13,294 nt of DNA from Candidatus Zixiibacteriota bacterium (GTDB taxonomy: Bacteria > Zixibacteria > MSB-5A5 > WJJR01): NCBI GenBank assembly GCA_020058315.1, contig JAGVEK010000336.1, positions 1 to 13,294 on the forward strand, given 5' to 3'. The stretch's first letter is position 1; each line of letters opens with the position of its first letter. This document shows, one piece after another, positions 1 through 5,893 of the stretch. The translations under genes were made by a program, and so were the position numbers. A model generated the notes under the pieces. The model was given only the letters and a program-made list of their open reading frames with translations, had not been told where the DNA came from and made no database searches.

Positions 1-67
1 CAACTGGAAGACTTGCCGGCTCAGCTCTGCAAGCTGCTGGGCCGCACCCTACAGAAAGGACTAAGAC

Positions 68-715
68 ATGTTGGATGATCGGATGAGAACGATGTTGGAA
101 GAGGCAAACACACTGACCGGGGAGGACCTTGAATTCCTTCGGTCGGACGGGCTCGTCGTTTCTGGCGCGCCCGCAGAACAGGGTCGGAAAGCTCCGCCTC
201 GTTTTCGGGCAAAGGCTGAAGTGGCAGGGTTGCCCGCGAAAGATGCCGAGGCGCCGACGCTCCCCGAACCGCCGGGGCGCACGCGCAAAAGAGGCCACGC
301 GGCAAAGCCTGTCGCAACTGTGGCGCCGAGTGCATCACCAATCCCTGCACCGGCGGCTCCGACCGGCATGAGTTCCTGTCGCGGTGATTATGAACGCAAG
401 CGCACGCGTGAATCAAAGGTCTCCACAGCTTGTCTGGGTACTGAACGAGAGAAGCACGAGTGGTGGCCTCTCGGCACCGAGCTGGTCGGCAAGCTTCACG
501 GTGAGCAGTTCACAGCCACTGTAATCGAGAATGCCAACGTGAAGAGCGGACGGAGCCTGGTCATCACTTCATGGCCGGCGAATGGAACCGTTTGTCTCAC
601 GCCGACTCGTGCCGCCATCGAGGCCACCGAGGTTTATCGGAATGCGAAAAACCTGGGTCGCGGAGGCGGTGTCACCAACGGCTGGACATTTTGGCAGCCG
701 CGAGGAGGTTCGTAA
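68..715 (+). CDS. Hypothetical protein with C-terminal RAMA-like domain (215 aa)
   Basis: The role is unknown. Residues 1-35 form an acidic helix-rich start, residues about 40-100 are a basic, Ala/Pro-rich and probably disordered linker, and residues about 130-212 form a compact domain. That domain opens with WWPLGTELVGKLHGEQFTA and ends in NGWTFW (204-209). This pattern (a 'level of X, G, then ATV', and a closing NGWxFW) resembles RAMA domains, which accompany adenine methylases and other modification-linked proteins, and more weakly DUF2924. I infer a nucleic-acid or modified-DNA binding role with low confidence. The ATG has an AAAGGA ribosome site at 55-60, 7 bases upstream. The stop codon overlaps the next ATG (TAATG), so the two genes are probably translationally coupled. 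It starts the left block of element-type genes. Confidence 0.75.
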   Translation: MLDDRMRTMLEEANTLTGEDLEFLRSDGLVVSGAPAEQGRKAPPRFRAKAEVAGLPAKDAEAPTLPEPPGRTRKRGHAAKPVATVAPSASPIPAPAAPTGMSSCRGDYERKRTRESKVSTACLGTEREKHEWWPLGTELVGKLHGEQFTATVIENANVKSGRSLVITSWPANGTVCLTPTRAAIEATEVYRNAKNLGRGGGVTNGWTFWQPRGGS

Positions 716-939
716 TGAAGATGGGTGATTTGGAACGGTTCGCGGAAGACCTGCGACATCATGTCGGGCTGACGGTGGAATTGCTCCCCGATTCCAACCC
801 CGATGGCTTGCACGTCCTGCGCATTAACGGTGTGGATTTCTTCTTCCGCGCCGACGGCTCAGATTACGACGGCTGGGGAAAAGCGTTGTCCGCTACACGG
901 AACGCCAAGCGAATAAACAAGGATAAGAATGGAAGGTGA
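715..939 (+). CDS. Small hypothetical protein (74 aa)
   Basis: I do not recognise a family. The protein begins MKMGDLERFAEDLRHHVGL and has an amphipathic helix, then an alternating stretch (VELLPD..., LHVLRINGVDFFFRADGSDYDGWG) suggesting a small alpha/beta fold, then a basic tail ending in KRINKDKNGR. I chose the ATG at 715 over in-frame upstream codons because the ribosome site GAGGAGGT at 702-709 lies right before it and because it overlaps the previous stop in a TAATG junction. It is followed after 4 bases by the next gene, so it belongs to the same operon. A cytoplasmic accessory protein of a mobile element is an inference from context only. Confidence 0.7.
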   Translation: MKMGDLERFAEDLRHHVGLTVELLPDSNPDGLHVLRINGVDFFFRADGSDYDGWGKALSATRNAKRINKDKNGR

Positions 940-943
940 AACC

Positions 944-1153
944 ATGAAGAAAAGACACAAACCAATTCGCATTGTGATCTACGTCAGCGGCGGCGTGGTT
1001 CAAGATGTTCTCGCCGAGGACGAGGGCGTGGAAGCGATGGTCGTGGACTACGACAACGAAGCAGCTGGCGATCCAAAAAGCTCCCGCTCTTTCGATGTAG
1101 TTCCGATCAATCGCGCGTACATTGAAAAAACGATCCAAGGGATCGAGGATTGA
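944..1153 (+). CDS. Small hypothetical protein with IRIVIYVSGGVVQDVLAED motif (69 aa)
   Basis: The N-terminal half is a conserved-looking beta hairpin, RIVIYVSGGVVQDVLAED, followed by VEAMVVDYDNEAAG. Small proteins with this 'xGGxVQxVxxDxxVxxxxxDYD' look are common in phage, plasmid and integrative-element gene clusters and have no established function that I know of. Two starts are possible: ATG 929 (69 aa plus MEGET, overlapping the previous gene) and ATG 944. I prefer 944 because GGAAGG at 931-936 is at a good distance (7 bases) and it lies just after the previous stop at 939. The stop codon TGA at 1151-1153 overlaps the left arm of the hairpin leading to the next gene. Confidence 0.7.
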   Translation: MKKRHKPIRIVIYVSGGVVQDVLAEDEGVEAMVVDYDNEAAGDPKSSRSFDVVPINRAYIEKTIQGIED

Positions 1154-1207
1154 TGGCACGCCAACGATGAGCGTGCCATCACATGGCAAGAAAACGGAGG
1201 TGCAAAC
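1152..1207 (+). promoter_or_regulatory. Leader hairpin A plus strong ribosome binding site (first copy)
   Basis: A perfect 10-bp stem, GATGGCACGC (1152-1161) with GCGTGCCATC (1171-1180), closes a 9-base loop. It is followed by GGCA and then CGGAGGT at 1195-1201, six bases before the ATG at 1208. The distance from the stem's last base to the ATG is 28 bases. There is no T-tract, so a simple terminator is unlikely. The same module recurs before the gene at 2057 with the same spacing, which suggests a shared translational or protein-binding control element. Confidence 0.7.
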
Positions 1208-1897
1208 ATGGCATGGAGACCTAATAGATATCTGTTGGAGGGCGAACTGGATAACACCCAACCAGGAATGGTCACCGGCTGGATGCGGTTCGCCGGGTTG
1301 GACCGCAAGGTAGGTTTTGAACTGGAGGGCAACTTCCATCGCGACATCCGCGGAGCGAAGATTCGGTTCCGCGGCGACGGTAGTGCCGACGACGCGGAAG
1401 CCGAGAGCTTCATGGACGGCTTCGCATTGAAGCAGACCGGCAAGGTAGGGGACATTACAACTGGCGTCCCGCCGTCGGACTATCTGGTAGGAGCACCGTA
1501 CGTAGAATGGTACGGCGATGAGAACGGGCGGGTTGTCCTTGAACTCGACCCGGAACAAGTCGAGGTTGTCGGCAAGCCGATTCCTGCGTGCGAGTCCGAC
1601 CCAATCTCGCGCGAGGAGCAGGCCGAGAACATGGCTGAGTTTCTGACCGGCTTGGCGACTGCGATGAACGTGCCCGCCATCGCCGTCGGCGGTGGCGATC
1701 CGCTCGTTTCGGACCCGAAGTTCTCGCACTGGGTCGTGGAGCAAGGACGCATCGTCGGCGAAGCGCGTTCGGTGAAACCGGCCGACCACGGCATGAGCTG
1801 TGCGTATGTGCGGCTTTTCAGAATGCCGGAAATGGCCGAAAACGGGCACATAGCAACCAGCCAACTTCGCGCGAAGACCAACGGCTCGCACGTCTGA
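1208..1897 (+). CDS. Hypothetical mobile-element protein (229 aa)
   Basis: No named domain is recognised, though the opening (MAWRPNRYLLEGELDNTQPG, then VTGWMRFAGLDRKVGFELEGNFHRDIRGAKIRF) has the look of a conserved hypothetical family from plasmids and integrative elements. Residues about 5-70 are rich in alternating hydrophobic residues and probably form a beta sandwich or barrel. The middle carries VGAPYVEWYGDENGRVVLELDPEQVEVVG, another beta stretch, and residues about 135-165 form a helix (SREEQAENMAEFLTGLATAM). There is no signal peptide or membrane segment, so it is cytoplasmic. The start is set by CGGAGGT six bases upstream. It sits between the two copies of the repeated leader hairpin and may be regulated together with the DUF6573 gene. 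Confidence 0.8.
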   Translation: MAWRPNRYLLEGELDNTQPGMVTGWMRFAGLDRKVGFELEGNFHRDIRGAKIRFRGDGSADDAEAESFMDGFALKQTGKVGDITTGVPPSDYLVGAPYVEWYGDENGRVVLELDPEQVEVVGKPIPACESDPISREEQAENMAEFLTGLATAMNVPAIAVGGGDPLVSDPKFSHWVVEQGRIVGEARSVKPADHGMSCAYVRLFRMPEMAENGHIATSQLRAKTNGSHV

Positions 1898-1955
1898 CCA
1901 CCGAGCCTCATCCTGGGGCTTGGGCTTCATCAAGTACATGACACGGTTTGAACGG

Positions 1956-1979
1956 CTGCGTCGGACAAGGTCCGCGCAG
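1956..1979. repeat. Imperfect inverted repeat in the gap between 1897 and 2057
   Basis: CTGCGTCGGAC (1956-1966) pairs with GTCCGCGCAG (1970-1979) around a 3-base loop, with one bulged T. It lies after the 229-aa gene and upstream of leader hairpin B. No T-tract follows, so a classical intrinsic terminator is not supported. It may be an RNA structure of the same long leader. Confidence 0.4.
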
Positions 1980-1998
1980 TAAACGCAAGAGTAGCAGC

Positions 1999-2056
1999 GA
2001 TGGCACACCTTTTTTCGAGGCGTGCCATCGCAAGGCACAGAATCGGAGGTTTTGCA
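1999..2056 (+). promoter_or_regulatory. Leader hairpin B plus strong ribosome binding site (second copy)
   Basis: GATGGCACACC (1999-2009) pairs with GGCGTGCCATC (2019-2029) with a single A:C mismatch, around a 9-base loop containing six T. It is followed by GCAA, GGCA, six bases, then CGGAGGT at 2044-2050 and six bases to the ATG at 2057. The order and all spacings from GTGCCATC to ATG match leader A exactly (38 bases in both), although the spacer bases differ. That pattern suggests descent from a common leader with selection on the stem and the ribosome site. Confidence 0.7.
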
Positions 2057-2458
2057 ATGAACGACAAGAATCCATTTGAGGATGCGCCCGTGATCTTCAG
2101 CTACACACGAGCGCAAGCGATTGAGGACGGAATCCTGGTGGACCTGACAGCATGGGCCAAGGAAACGGGTTTCAGGGTTCCGGTGGCGTGCACGTCCACG
2201 GTCTGGCAAGGGTACCTCGTGCCCCCACCCAAAACAGAAGGGTGTGGACAATCGGAACGAGGCCGGGCGCATGACGCACTTTGGATGCTGTTTGTCGCGA
2301 TTAAGGCGAGCAGAAACGCGAAACAGGACCAGGTCCTGTACCAGGTGCTGTTTCAACAGGCACGGGGCAAAATGGAGGAGGTGACGCTTAAAGCGCACTT
2401 CGGACCAGGCGATGACGGCGAACCCGTCGTCACGATTATGACGCCAGATGAGGATTAA
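2057..2458 (+). CDS. DUF6573 family protein (133 aa)
   Basis: The protein matches the pattern I know for DUF6573: an N-terminal VIFSYTRAQAIEDGILVDLT (residues 12-31), then TGFRVPVACTSTVW (37-50), a helical centre with HDALWMLFVAIKA, and a C-terminal LKAHFGPGDDGEPVVTIMTPDED. The length is about that of the family. DUF6573 proteins are common on plasmids and integrative elements. Their biochemical role is not established, and no catalytic motif is evident here. The start at 2057 is preferred over an in-frame ATG at 2000 because CGGAGGT lies six bases before 2057, while the 2000 codon sits inside the leader hairpin. It is the last gene before a probable terminator. Confidence 0.9.
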   Translation: MNDKNPFEDAPVIFSYTRAQAIEDGILVDLTAWAKETGFRVPVACTSTVWQGYLVPPPKTEGCGQSERGRAHDALWMLFVAIKASRNAKQDQVLYQVLFQQARGKMEEVTLKAHFGPGDDGEPVVTIMTPDED

Positions 2459-2485
2459 ACCCGGCACCTTTTTCATTTCCTTTTG

Positions 2486-2518
2486 TCGCGGCCGCCCTTT
2501 CTGGCCGCGATTTCTCTC
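2486..2518 (+). terminator. Probable intrinsic terminator after the DUF6573 gene
   Basis: TCGCGGCC (2486-2493) and GGCCGCGA (2503-2510) form a perfect 8-bp GC-rich stem with a 9-base loop, followed by TTTCTCTC. The distance from the stop codon is 27 bases. The T-tract is interrupted, so the strength is uncertain, but position and shape fit the end of the 68-2458 transcript. Confidence 0.55.
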
Positions 2519-2613
2519 ACGAGGTAGCGAGAGCTCTATTCGGCGTCGGCGGTTTAGACGATCGAATTATCATTCCACCACTGTTTGCCGTCCTCTGTGA
2601 ATCGCGCCAGGAA

Positions 2614-2651
2614 CGCGCTAGCGCGGATCATCGTGCCCGCCTTCGCGCTAG
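2614..2651. repeat. 12-bp palindrome CGCGCTAGCGCG with a half copy 30 bases on
   Basis: A perfect palindrome spans 2614-2625, and CGCGCTAG recurs at 2644-2651, exactly 30 bases after the first copy. The pair lies about 100-135 bases upstream of the 96-aa membrane protein and could be an operator. No other annotated signal explains it. The rest of the 2459-2749 gap holds the terminator above and an A/T-rich inverted repeat (GAAAAAGTTTTTC, 2664-2676), and no gene I can support. Confidence 0.3.
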
Positions 2652-2749
2652 ACACAGAAATCAGAAAAAGTTTTTCAAAAATCGGTGGCGCGGCGGCCAG
2701 GTTAGTGATATCATTGAGGGTAGAGGAAAGGATTGTCGGAGGTTCTGCA

Positions 2750-3040
2750 ATGACACTTGCTAGTAGAAAATGGCTTGTCGCAGGTAGCGTTTTGTTGCTC
2801 ATCGGCTTTGCCAACCTGAGCATGTTCGTGAGTTGGCTCGAGACCCTTGGCGTCCTCGCCTGGGCACGACGCGTCAGCGATCAATATCTCACCGGGACGA
2901 GCGTCACGGTGATCGCGGCCCTGTTGATTCTTCTGCCCTCGGGGACGGTCATCGCGATCTGCGCGCAACGGTGCCACGTTTGCGATGCCATGCTCCTGCG
3001 CCGCGGTAAGTACTGCAACGAGTGCGGTAGCCGGGTGTGA
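2750..3040 (+). CDS. Small membrane protein with C-terminal zinc ribbon (96 aa)
   Basis: Two hydrophobic segments are visible, about 9-30 (VAGSVLLLIGFANLSMFVSWL) and about 50-71 (VTVIAALLILLPSGTVIAIC). They are followed by a short cytoplasmic-type tail with C75-x2-C78-x10-C89-x2-C92, a zinc-ribbon arrangement. Its function is unknown. A longer version from a TTG at 2585 is open, but CGGAGGT at 2738-2744, six bases before ATG 2750, decides the start, and the TTG has no comparable ribosome site. The base string CGGAGGTTCTGCAATG differs at one position from that of the DUF6573 gene start. Its layout (two membrane segments, then a CxxC zinc ribbon) is echoed at the C-terminus of the 1867-aa protein in this window. 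Confidence 0.75.
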   Translation: MTLASRKWLVAGSVLLLIGFANLSMFVSWLETLGVLAWARRVSDQYLTGTSVTVIAALLILLPSGTVIAICAQRCHVCDAMLLRRGKYCNECGSRV

Positions 3041-3075
3041 GAAAGGCAAACGCTGTCCGACCGGATTGAGCTGCG

Positions 3076-3087
3076 TATAATCGCGAC
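3076..3087 (+). promoter_or_regulatory. TATAAT -10 box directly before the radical SAM start
   Basis: A perfect TATAAT lies at 3076-3081 and the ATG of the radical SAM gene begins 6 bases later, which is where transcription would normally start. No purine-rich ribosome site is visible upstream of this ATG. The -35 region is poor (CTGTCC at a 17-base spacing). Together this suggests a leaderless mRNA, or else that the first ATG is not the true start. Confidence 0.45.
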
Positions 3088-3960
3088 ATGCGTTACGCAG
3101 GCACCGTCTATCGCCCACCCAGTGAGGCCAATTCGTTTCTCCTCCAGGCCACCATCGGTTGCTCGTGGAACCACTGCACCTACTGCGCGATGTATCGCGA
3201 CAAGGAGTTCCGGGTACGCCCATTGGCCGAGACACTCGTGGACATCGCCGCCGCTGGCCATGCCTTCGGAGCTCAAGTCCGCAAGGTTTTCGTCATGGAC
3301 GGCGATGCCTTGACGATGGGCATCGAGCTGTGGGAGCCGATCCTCCACTCGCTCAAGGACGCCTTCCCCAACTTGCGCCGGGTAAGCTGCTACGCGACGG
3401 CCTTAAACCTCCTGGTGAAAGAGCAAGAGGAGTTGCGGCGCTTATGTGACCTGGGACTGAAGCTGCTCTATATCGGCCCAGAGTCGGGCGATGACGTAAC
3501 GCTGAAACGCATCGCCAAGGGCGCCAGCTCTGCCGATCATGTCGAGGCTGCGGCCAAGGCCCGTGAGGCTGGTATGAAGCAATCGCTCATTTTCCTACTC
3601 GGTGCGGGCGGCACGGAGCGCAGCATAGAACACGCCACGGCATCGGCCCGACTGGCCACGGCCATGGACCCCGAGTTCCTTTCCACCTTGACCCTGATGC
3701 TGATCCCCTCCACACCGATTTATAGGCTTGCCGAGAACGGGCGCTTCAAGATGCCGAGCGTCGAGGGTCTCTTGCGTGAGTTGCGCATCATCGTTGCCGA
3801 GTGTAAACCCACCGATACCGTGTTCCGATCCAATCACGCTTCCAACTATCTCCCGATTGAAGGCCGACTGCCTCGAGATCGCGAAGCTATCCTCAAGAGC
3901 ATCGATGCGGCTCTGTCCGGCGATGCGCCGGTCCGGGCAGAGTGGTTACGGGGACTGTAA
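3088..3960 (+). CDS. Radical SAM protein (290 aa)
   Basis: The protein is a radical SAM enzyme of the COG1032-like type: the N-terminal TVYRPPSEANSFLLQATIGC leads into C25-x4-C30-x2-C33 (GCSWNHCTYCAMYRDKEFRVRP). This cysteine spacing is the variant seen in this group, where three cysteines bind the 4Fe-4S cluster that cleaves S-adenosylmethionine. Downstream are VFVMDGDALTM, a glycine-rich LYIGPESGDDVTLKRIAKG, and FLLGAGGTER, consistent with the rest of the partial TIM barrel. The length is close to a bare radical SAM core with a short C-terminal extension and no B12 domain. The substrate cannot be deduced. The cytoplasmic enzyme stands alone, with no maturation partner visible, and may be chromosomal flank or element cargo. 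Confidence 0.92.
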   Translation: MRYAGTVYRPPSEANSFLLQATIGCSWNHCTYCAMYRDKEFRVRPLAETLVDIAAAGHAFGAQVRKVFVMDGDALTMGIELWEPILHSLKDAFPNLRRVSCYATALNLLVKEQEELRRLCDLGLKLLYIGPESGDDVTLKRIAKGASSADHVEAAAKAREAGMKQSLIFLLGAGGTERSIEHATASARLATAMDPEFLSTLTLMLIPSTPIYRLAENGRFKMPSVEGLLRELRIIVAECKPTDTVFRSNHASNYLPIEGRLPRDREAILKSIDAALSGDAPVRAEWLRGL

Positions 3961-4223
3961 TCTGAGATCAACCTCGCGCCATCCCGGCGCAGAAGGTTCG
4001 TTCGGAAAAGACCGTGTGAGGGGAAACCCGAGATCGTAGAGTATGACGACAGGCTGCGTGAGCTGAGCGTCCGTATCGCGATCGGACTATCCCCTCGGGA
4101 TTGCAAGTCCTTGAGGGACATCGGTTTGCGAATTTACTGCCAACTTACCGGCAGTCCGAGAACCAGAAAACAAACGCAGTTTCTGACCGATTGGGTCAAG
4201 GATTGCGTCAGTCAGCACAAGAC
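3961..4223. other. Spacer between radical SAM and integrase genes, with an open frame lacking a start
   Basis: The frame of the radical SAM gene stays open after its stop for 110 codons to about 4290 without an ATG or GTG, and part of it reads protein-like (EYDDRLRELSVRIAIGL, 4039-4089). It could be a decayed gene tail, but this is not firm. A short stem GCGCC/GGCGC at 3976-3990 follows the radical SAM stop without a T-tract. ACTGCC/GGCAGT at 4136-4155 is another small inverted repeat. An attachment site could lie here, next to the integrase 3' end, but I found no convincing direct repeat partner. Confidence 0.3.
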
Positions 4224-5378
4224 TCACAATCGCATCACGTCTTCCAGCGCGCGACGAGACAAGTCAATCTGCTCGTCGCGAACCTTCAGATAGTGAACTC
4301 GCGTCGTGCGAATGTCGGCGTGGCCGGCCAACTCTTGCACCACATGCAGCGGAACCGCCGCCGCGAGATTGGTGCAGAAGCTTTTGCGAAGGTCGTGAAA
4401 CGAACACTTCGCAACGCCGGCCTTGCGGCGAATCGTTTGGAAGTCGCGCCAGACGTTCTGCCGCTTCACGCGGCCACCTCGGGCGGGCCCTTTCCGATTG
4501 ACGAACACGTATTCTTGTCCGTCAGCCGCAGCAAGTTGAAGTTCCACGAGGATGCTCACCGCCGGACTTGGAAGCGGAACGATCCGCATGTCTTTATCCT
4601 TCGGTGTCCACGCCGCTCGTTGCTTCCCCGCGTCCTTTCGAACGATTCGAACTTGGCTTCGCTCGAAGTCAACATCGGCCCAAGTCAGATTGAGCACTTC
4701 GCCCAATCGCAGCCCGCAACAGTAGCCCAGCGCGATCATGCCCCGCCACCGAAGGGACGGCGAAGCTTCGATCAGTCGTCGGTACTCTGCCGGGCCGACG
4801 AATTGCCAAGGCCGTTGTGCAACTTTCTCCTGGCGTAATCCCTGGAAGGGGTTCTCGTGAATAAGCGAGCACGCGACGGCTTCGCGGAAGATCCGCCTGG
4901 ACTCGCGCAGCGCCTTGTTCACCGTCGCCGTTGCTGGTTTGCGACCGCGGTACTCGCGCTCCCGATACCCCGCCAGGAAGCGCCGCGCGTCCAGCGAAGT
5001 GATCTTGCTGACGAACATCGGCATTCCAAGAAACTCGCTCAGGAATCGCAGCGTGCGTTTGTGCTCAAGCTTCGTCGACGGCGCAAGATCGCCTCTCAAA
5101 CCCAGATACATCCTTGTGAACTCCGCAAGCGTGACCGACCGTGGCCGGTCACCTCTTCCCACTCGAATCTCGGCCTGCTTTGTCTCAGCGTATCGCTCTG
5201 CCTCCCTTCTGCTTTCGAAGCTCTTGCTGAAGCGTTTCCCATTCGCGCCGAACCACCGCACCGCCCAGCGAAACACCCGCAAACGCGGCCATTCACTCGT
5301 AGGCAAAGGCGTGCCCAACTTGTCGATAGGAACCGTTCCATGGTACTTTCGGTAGATACCCACTTTTTCAGTCGCCAT
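4224..5378 (-). CDS. Tyrosine recombinase / phage-type integrase (384 aa)
   Basis: The enzyme cuts and rejoins DNA through a tyrosine phosphodiester intermediate to integrate or excise the element. Residues about 30-75 form an AP2-like arm-binding start (FRWAVRWFGANGKRFSKSF), residues about 83-175 the helical core-binding domain, and 195-375 the catalytic domain. Visible catalytic residues are R224 (CGLRLGEVL), a probable K260 (TPKDKDMRIVPL), H328 and R331 (FHDLRKSF), H353 (AGHADI) and nucleophile Y363 (TRVHYLKV). The set is complete and the gene intact. A longer frame is open to 5489, but AGGAGG on the minus strand, 8 bases from the ATG at 5378, decides the start. It is divergent from the TIR-STAND pair. 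The target site is not identified. Confidence 0.93.
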   Translation of the reverse strand: MATEKVGIYRKYHGTVPIDKLGTPLPTSEWPRLRVFRWAVRWFGANGKRFSKSFESRREAERYAETKQAEIRVGRGDRPRSVTLAEFTRMYLGLRGDLAPSTKLEHKRTLRFLSEFLGMPMFVSKITSLDARRFLAGYREREYRGRKPATATVNKALRESRRIFREAVACSLIHENPFQGLRQEKVAQRPWQFVGPAEYRRLIEASPSLRWRGMIALGYCCGLRLGEVLNLTWADVDFERSQVRIVRKDAGKQRAAWTPKDKDMRIVPLPSPAVSILVELQLAAADGQEYVFVNRKGPARGGRVKRQNVWRDFQTIRRKAGVAKCSFHDLRKSFCTNLAAAVPLHVVQELAGHADIRTTRVHYLKVRDEQIDLSRRALEDVMRL

Positions 5379-5390
5379 GATGAACCTCCT

Positions 5391-5466
5391 GGCCCAAACG
5401 GGCCTTAGAACACCACGGGCGACTGACCCAACGGAGAGTGTAGCCCTCACCGTGGAGCGCTTACAA
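5391..5466 (-). promoter_or_regulatory. Candidate integrase promoter and leader hairpin
   Basis: On the minus strand, a weak promoter-like pair TTGTAA (5461-5466) and TACACT (5437-5442) with 18 bases between them lies upstream of the integrase. Closer in, GGCCC-GTTT-GGGCC (5391-5404) forms a 5-bp stem that directly abuts the AGGAGG ribosome site. A hairpin touching the ribosome site could limit integrase translation. The promoter match is modest (4 of 6 in both boxes). Confidence 0.3.
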
Positions 5467-5783
5467 GAGCCTGCTCCAAGCCCTCGCAATTGCCGTCAGT
5501 CGCCGTCGTTGGACAGCCGGCCGTGGTAAACATGCCATTACCAGACCAAACCGGACCGGACTTTCTTTACTGATCGGCAAAGGGGATTTGAAGCGGAGTT
5601 GAGGTGCCCGAGGTCGCATATTGACGCTGCGTTCCGCAGGCTCGAGCGCCGCAATTGCGCGACTTGGAGTAGATCCGCCAAATCGCAACGAACTTAAACG
5701 ACACGGCCACATTCAACTGCTGTCCTTTCGCACGTGCCAGGGGGCGGGTATATCGCGTCTGCCTAACGCTTACATCGTGGAGC

Positions 5784-5813
5784 TTGAGGGGGTTTGGACC
5801 CACGGGGTACAAT
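5784..5813 (+). promoter_or_regulatory. Candidate sigma-70-type promoter for the TIR-STAND pair
   Basis: TTGAGG (5784-5789) and TACAAT (5808-5813) are separated by 18 bases, matching 4 of 6 and 5 of 6 consensus positions. It would give a leader of about 70 bases before the TIR ATG at 5894, which is preceded by GGGGAGG ending at 5885. No comparable signal was seen in the 47 bases before the STAND gene, so this may drive both. Confidence 0.45.
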
Positions 5814-5893
5814 CGCCCGCGTCCGACGGGTAAAGACCGGGCCGGGTAACGAAAATTGCGACCCGAAGACCGTGCAATGGGGAGGCACCAGCC

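Larger units (their letters stand above)
5379..5893. other. Divergent intergenic region (515 bases) between integrase and TIR gene
   Basis: The stretch holds the integrase control signals (5391-5466), a CCACGG/CCGTGG inverted repeat (5413-5418 with 5450-5455), and a promoter-like sequence for the TIR gene (5784-5813). The frames in it are short, without ribosome sites or protein-like composition, so no gene is called. It may contain the recombination site of the element, since integrase genes usually lie beside it, but no tRNA gene or flanking direct repeat could be recognised. Confidence 0.45.

Noticed and set aside
1..67. Possible 3' end of a gene before 68
   Set aside because: Two frames stay open from base 1 (stops at 62-64 and 76-78), but 20-25 codons give too little to choose between them or to recognise a product.
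893..2476. 527-aa minus-strand open frame
   Set aside because: It lies antisense to three well-supported + strand genes with ribosome sites, including the DUF6573 gene, and its translation is low in family-like motifs. It is a shadow frame of GC-rich DNA.
2554..2823. Minus-strand frame ending in FLARFTEDGKQWWNDNSIV
   Set aside because: The last part looks protein-like, but its start overlaps the 96-aa gene on the other strand, which has a strong ribosome site, and no good ribosome site supports any internal ATG.
4101..4838. 245-aa + strand open frame
   Set aside because: It is antisense to the integrase catalytic domain, which is unmistakable, so this is a shadow.
4191..5431. Inverted TTGGGTCA (4191) and TGACCCAA (5424) flanking the integrase
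   Set aside because: Only 8 bases match exactly, which is expected by chance over this distance, and the orientation is inverted where att repeats should be direct.
5575..5610. tRNA-like TTCAAATC on the minus strand, a possible integrase target
   Set aside because: The flanking bases do not pair into a T-stem and no D or anticodon arm is visible, so neither a tRNA nor an attachment half-site is supported.
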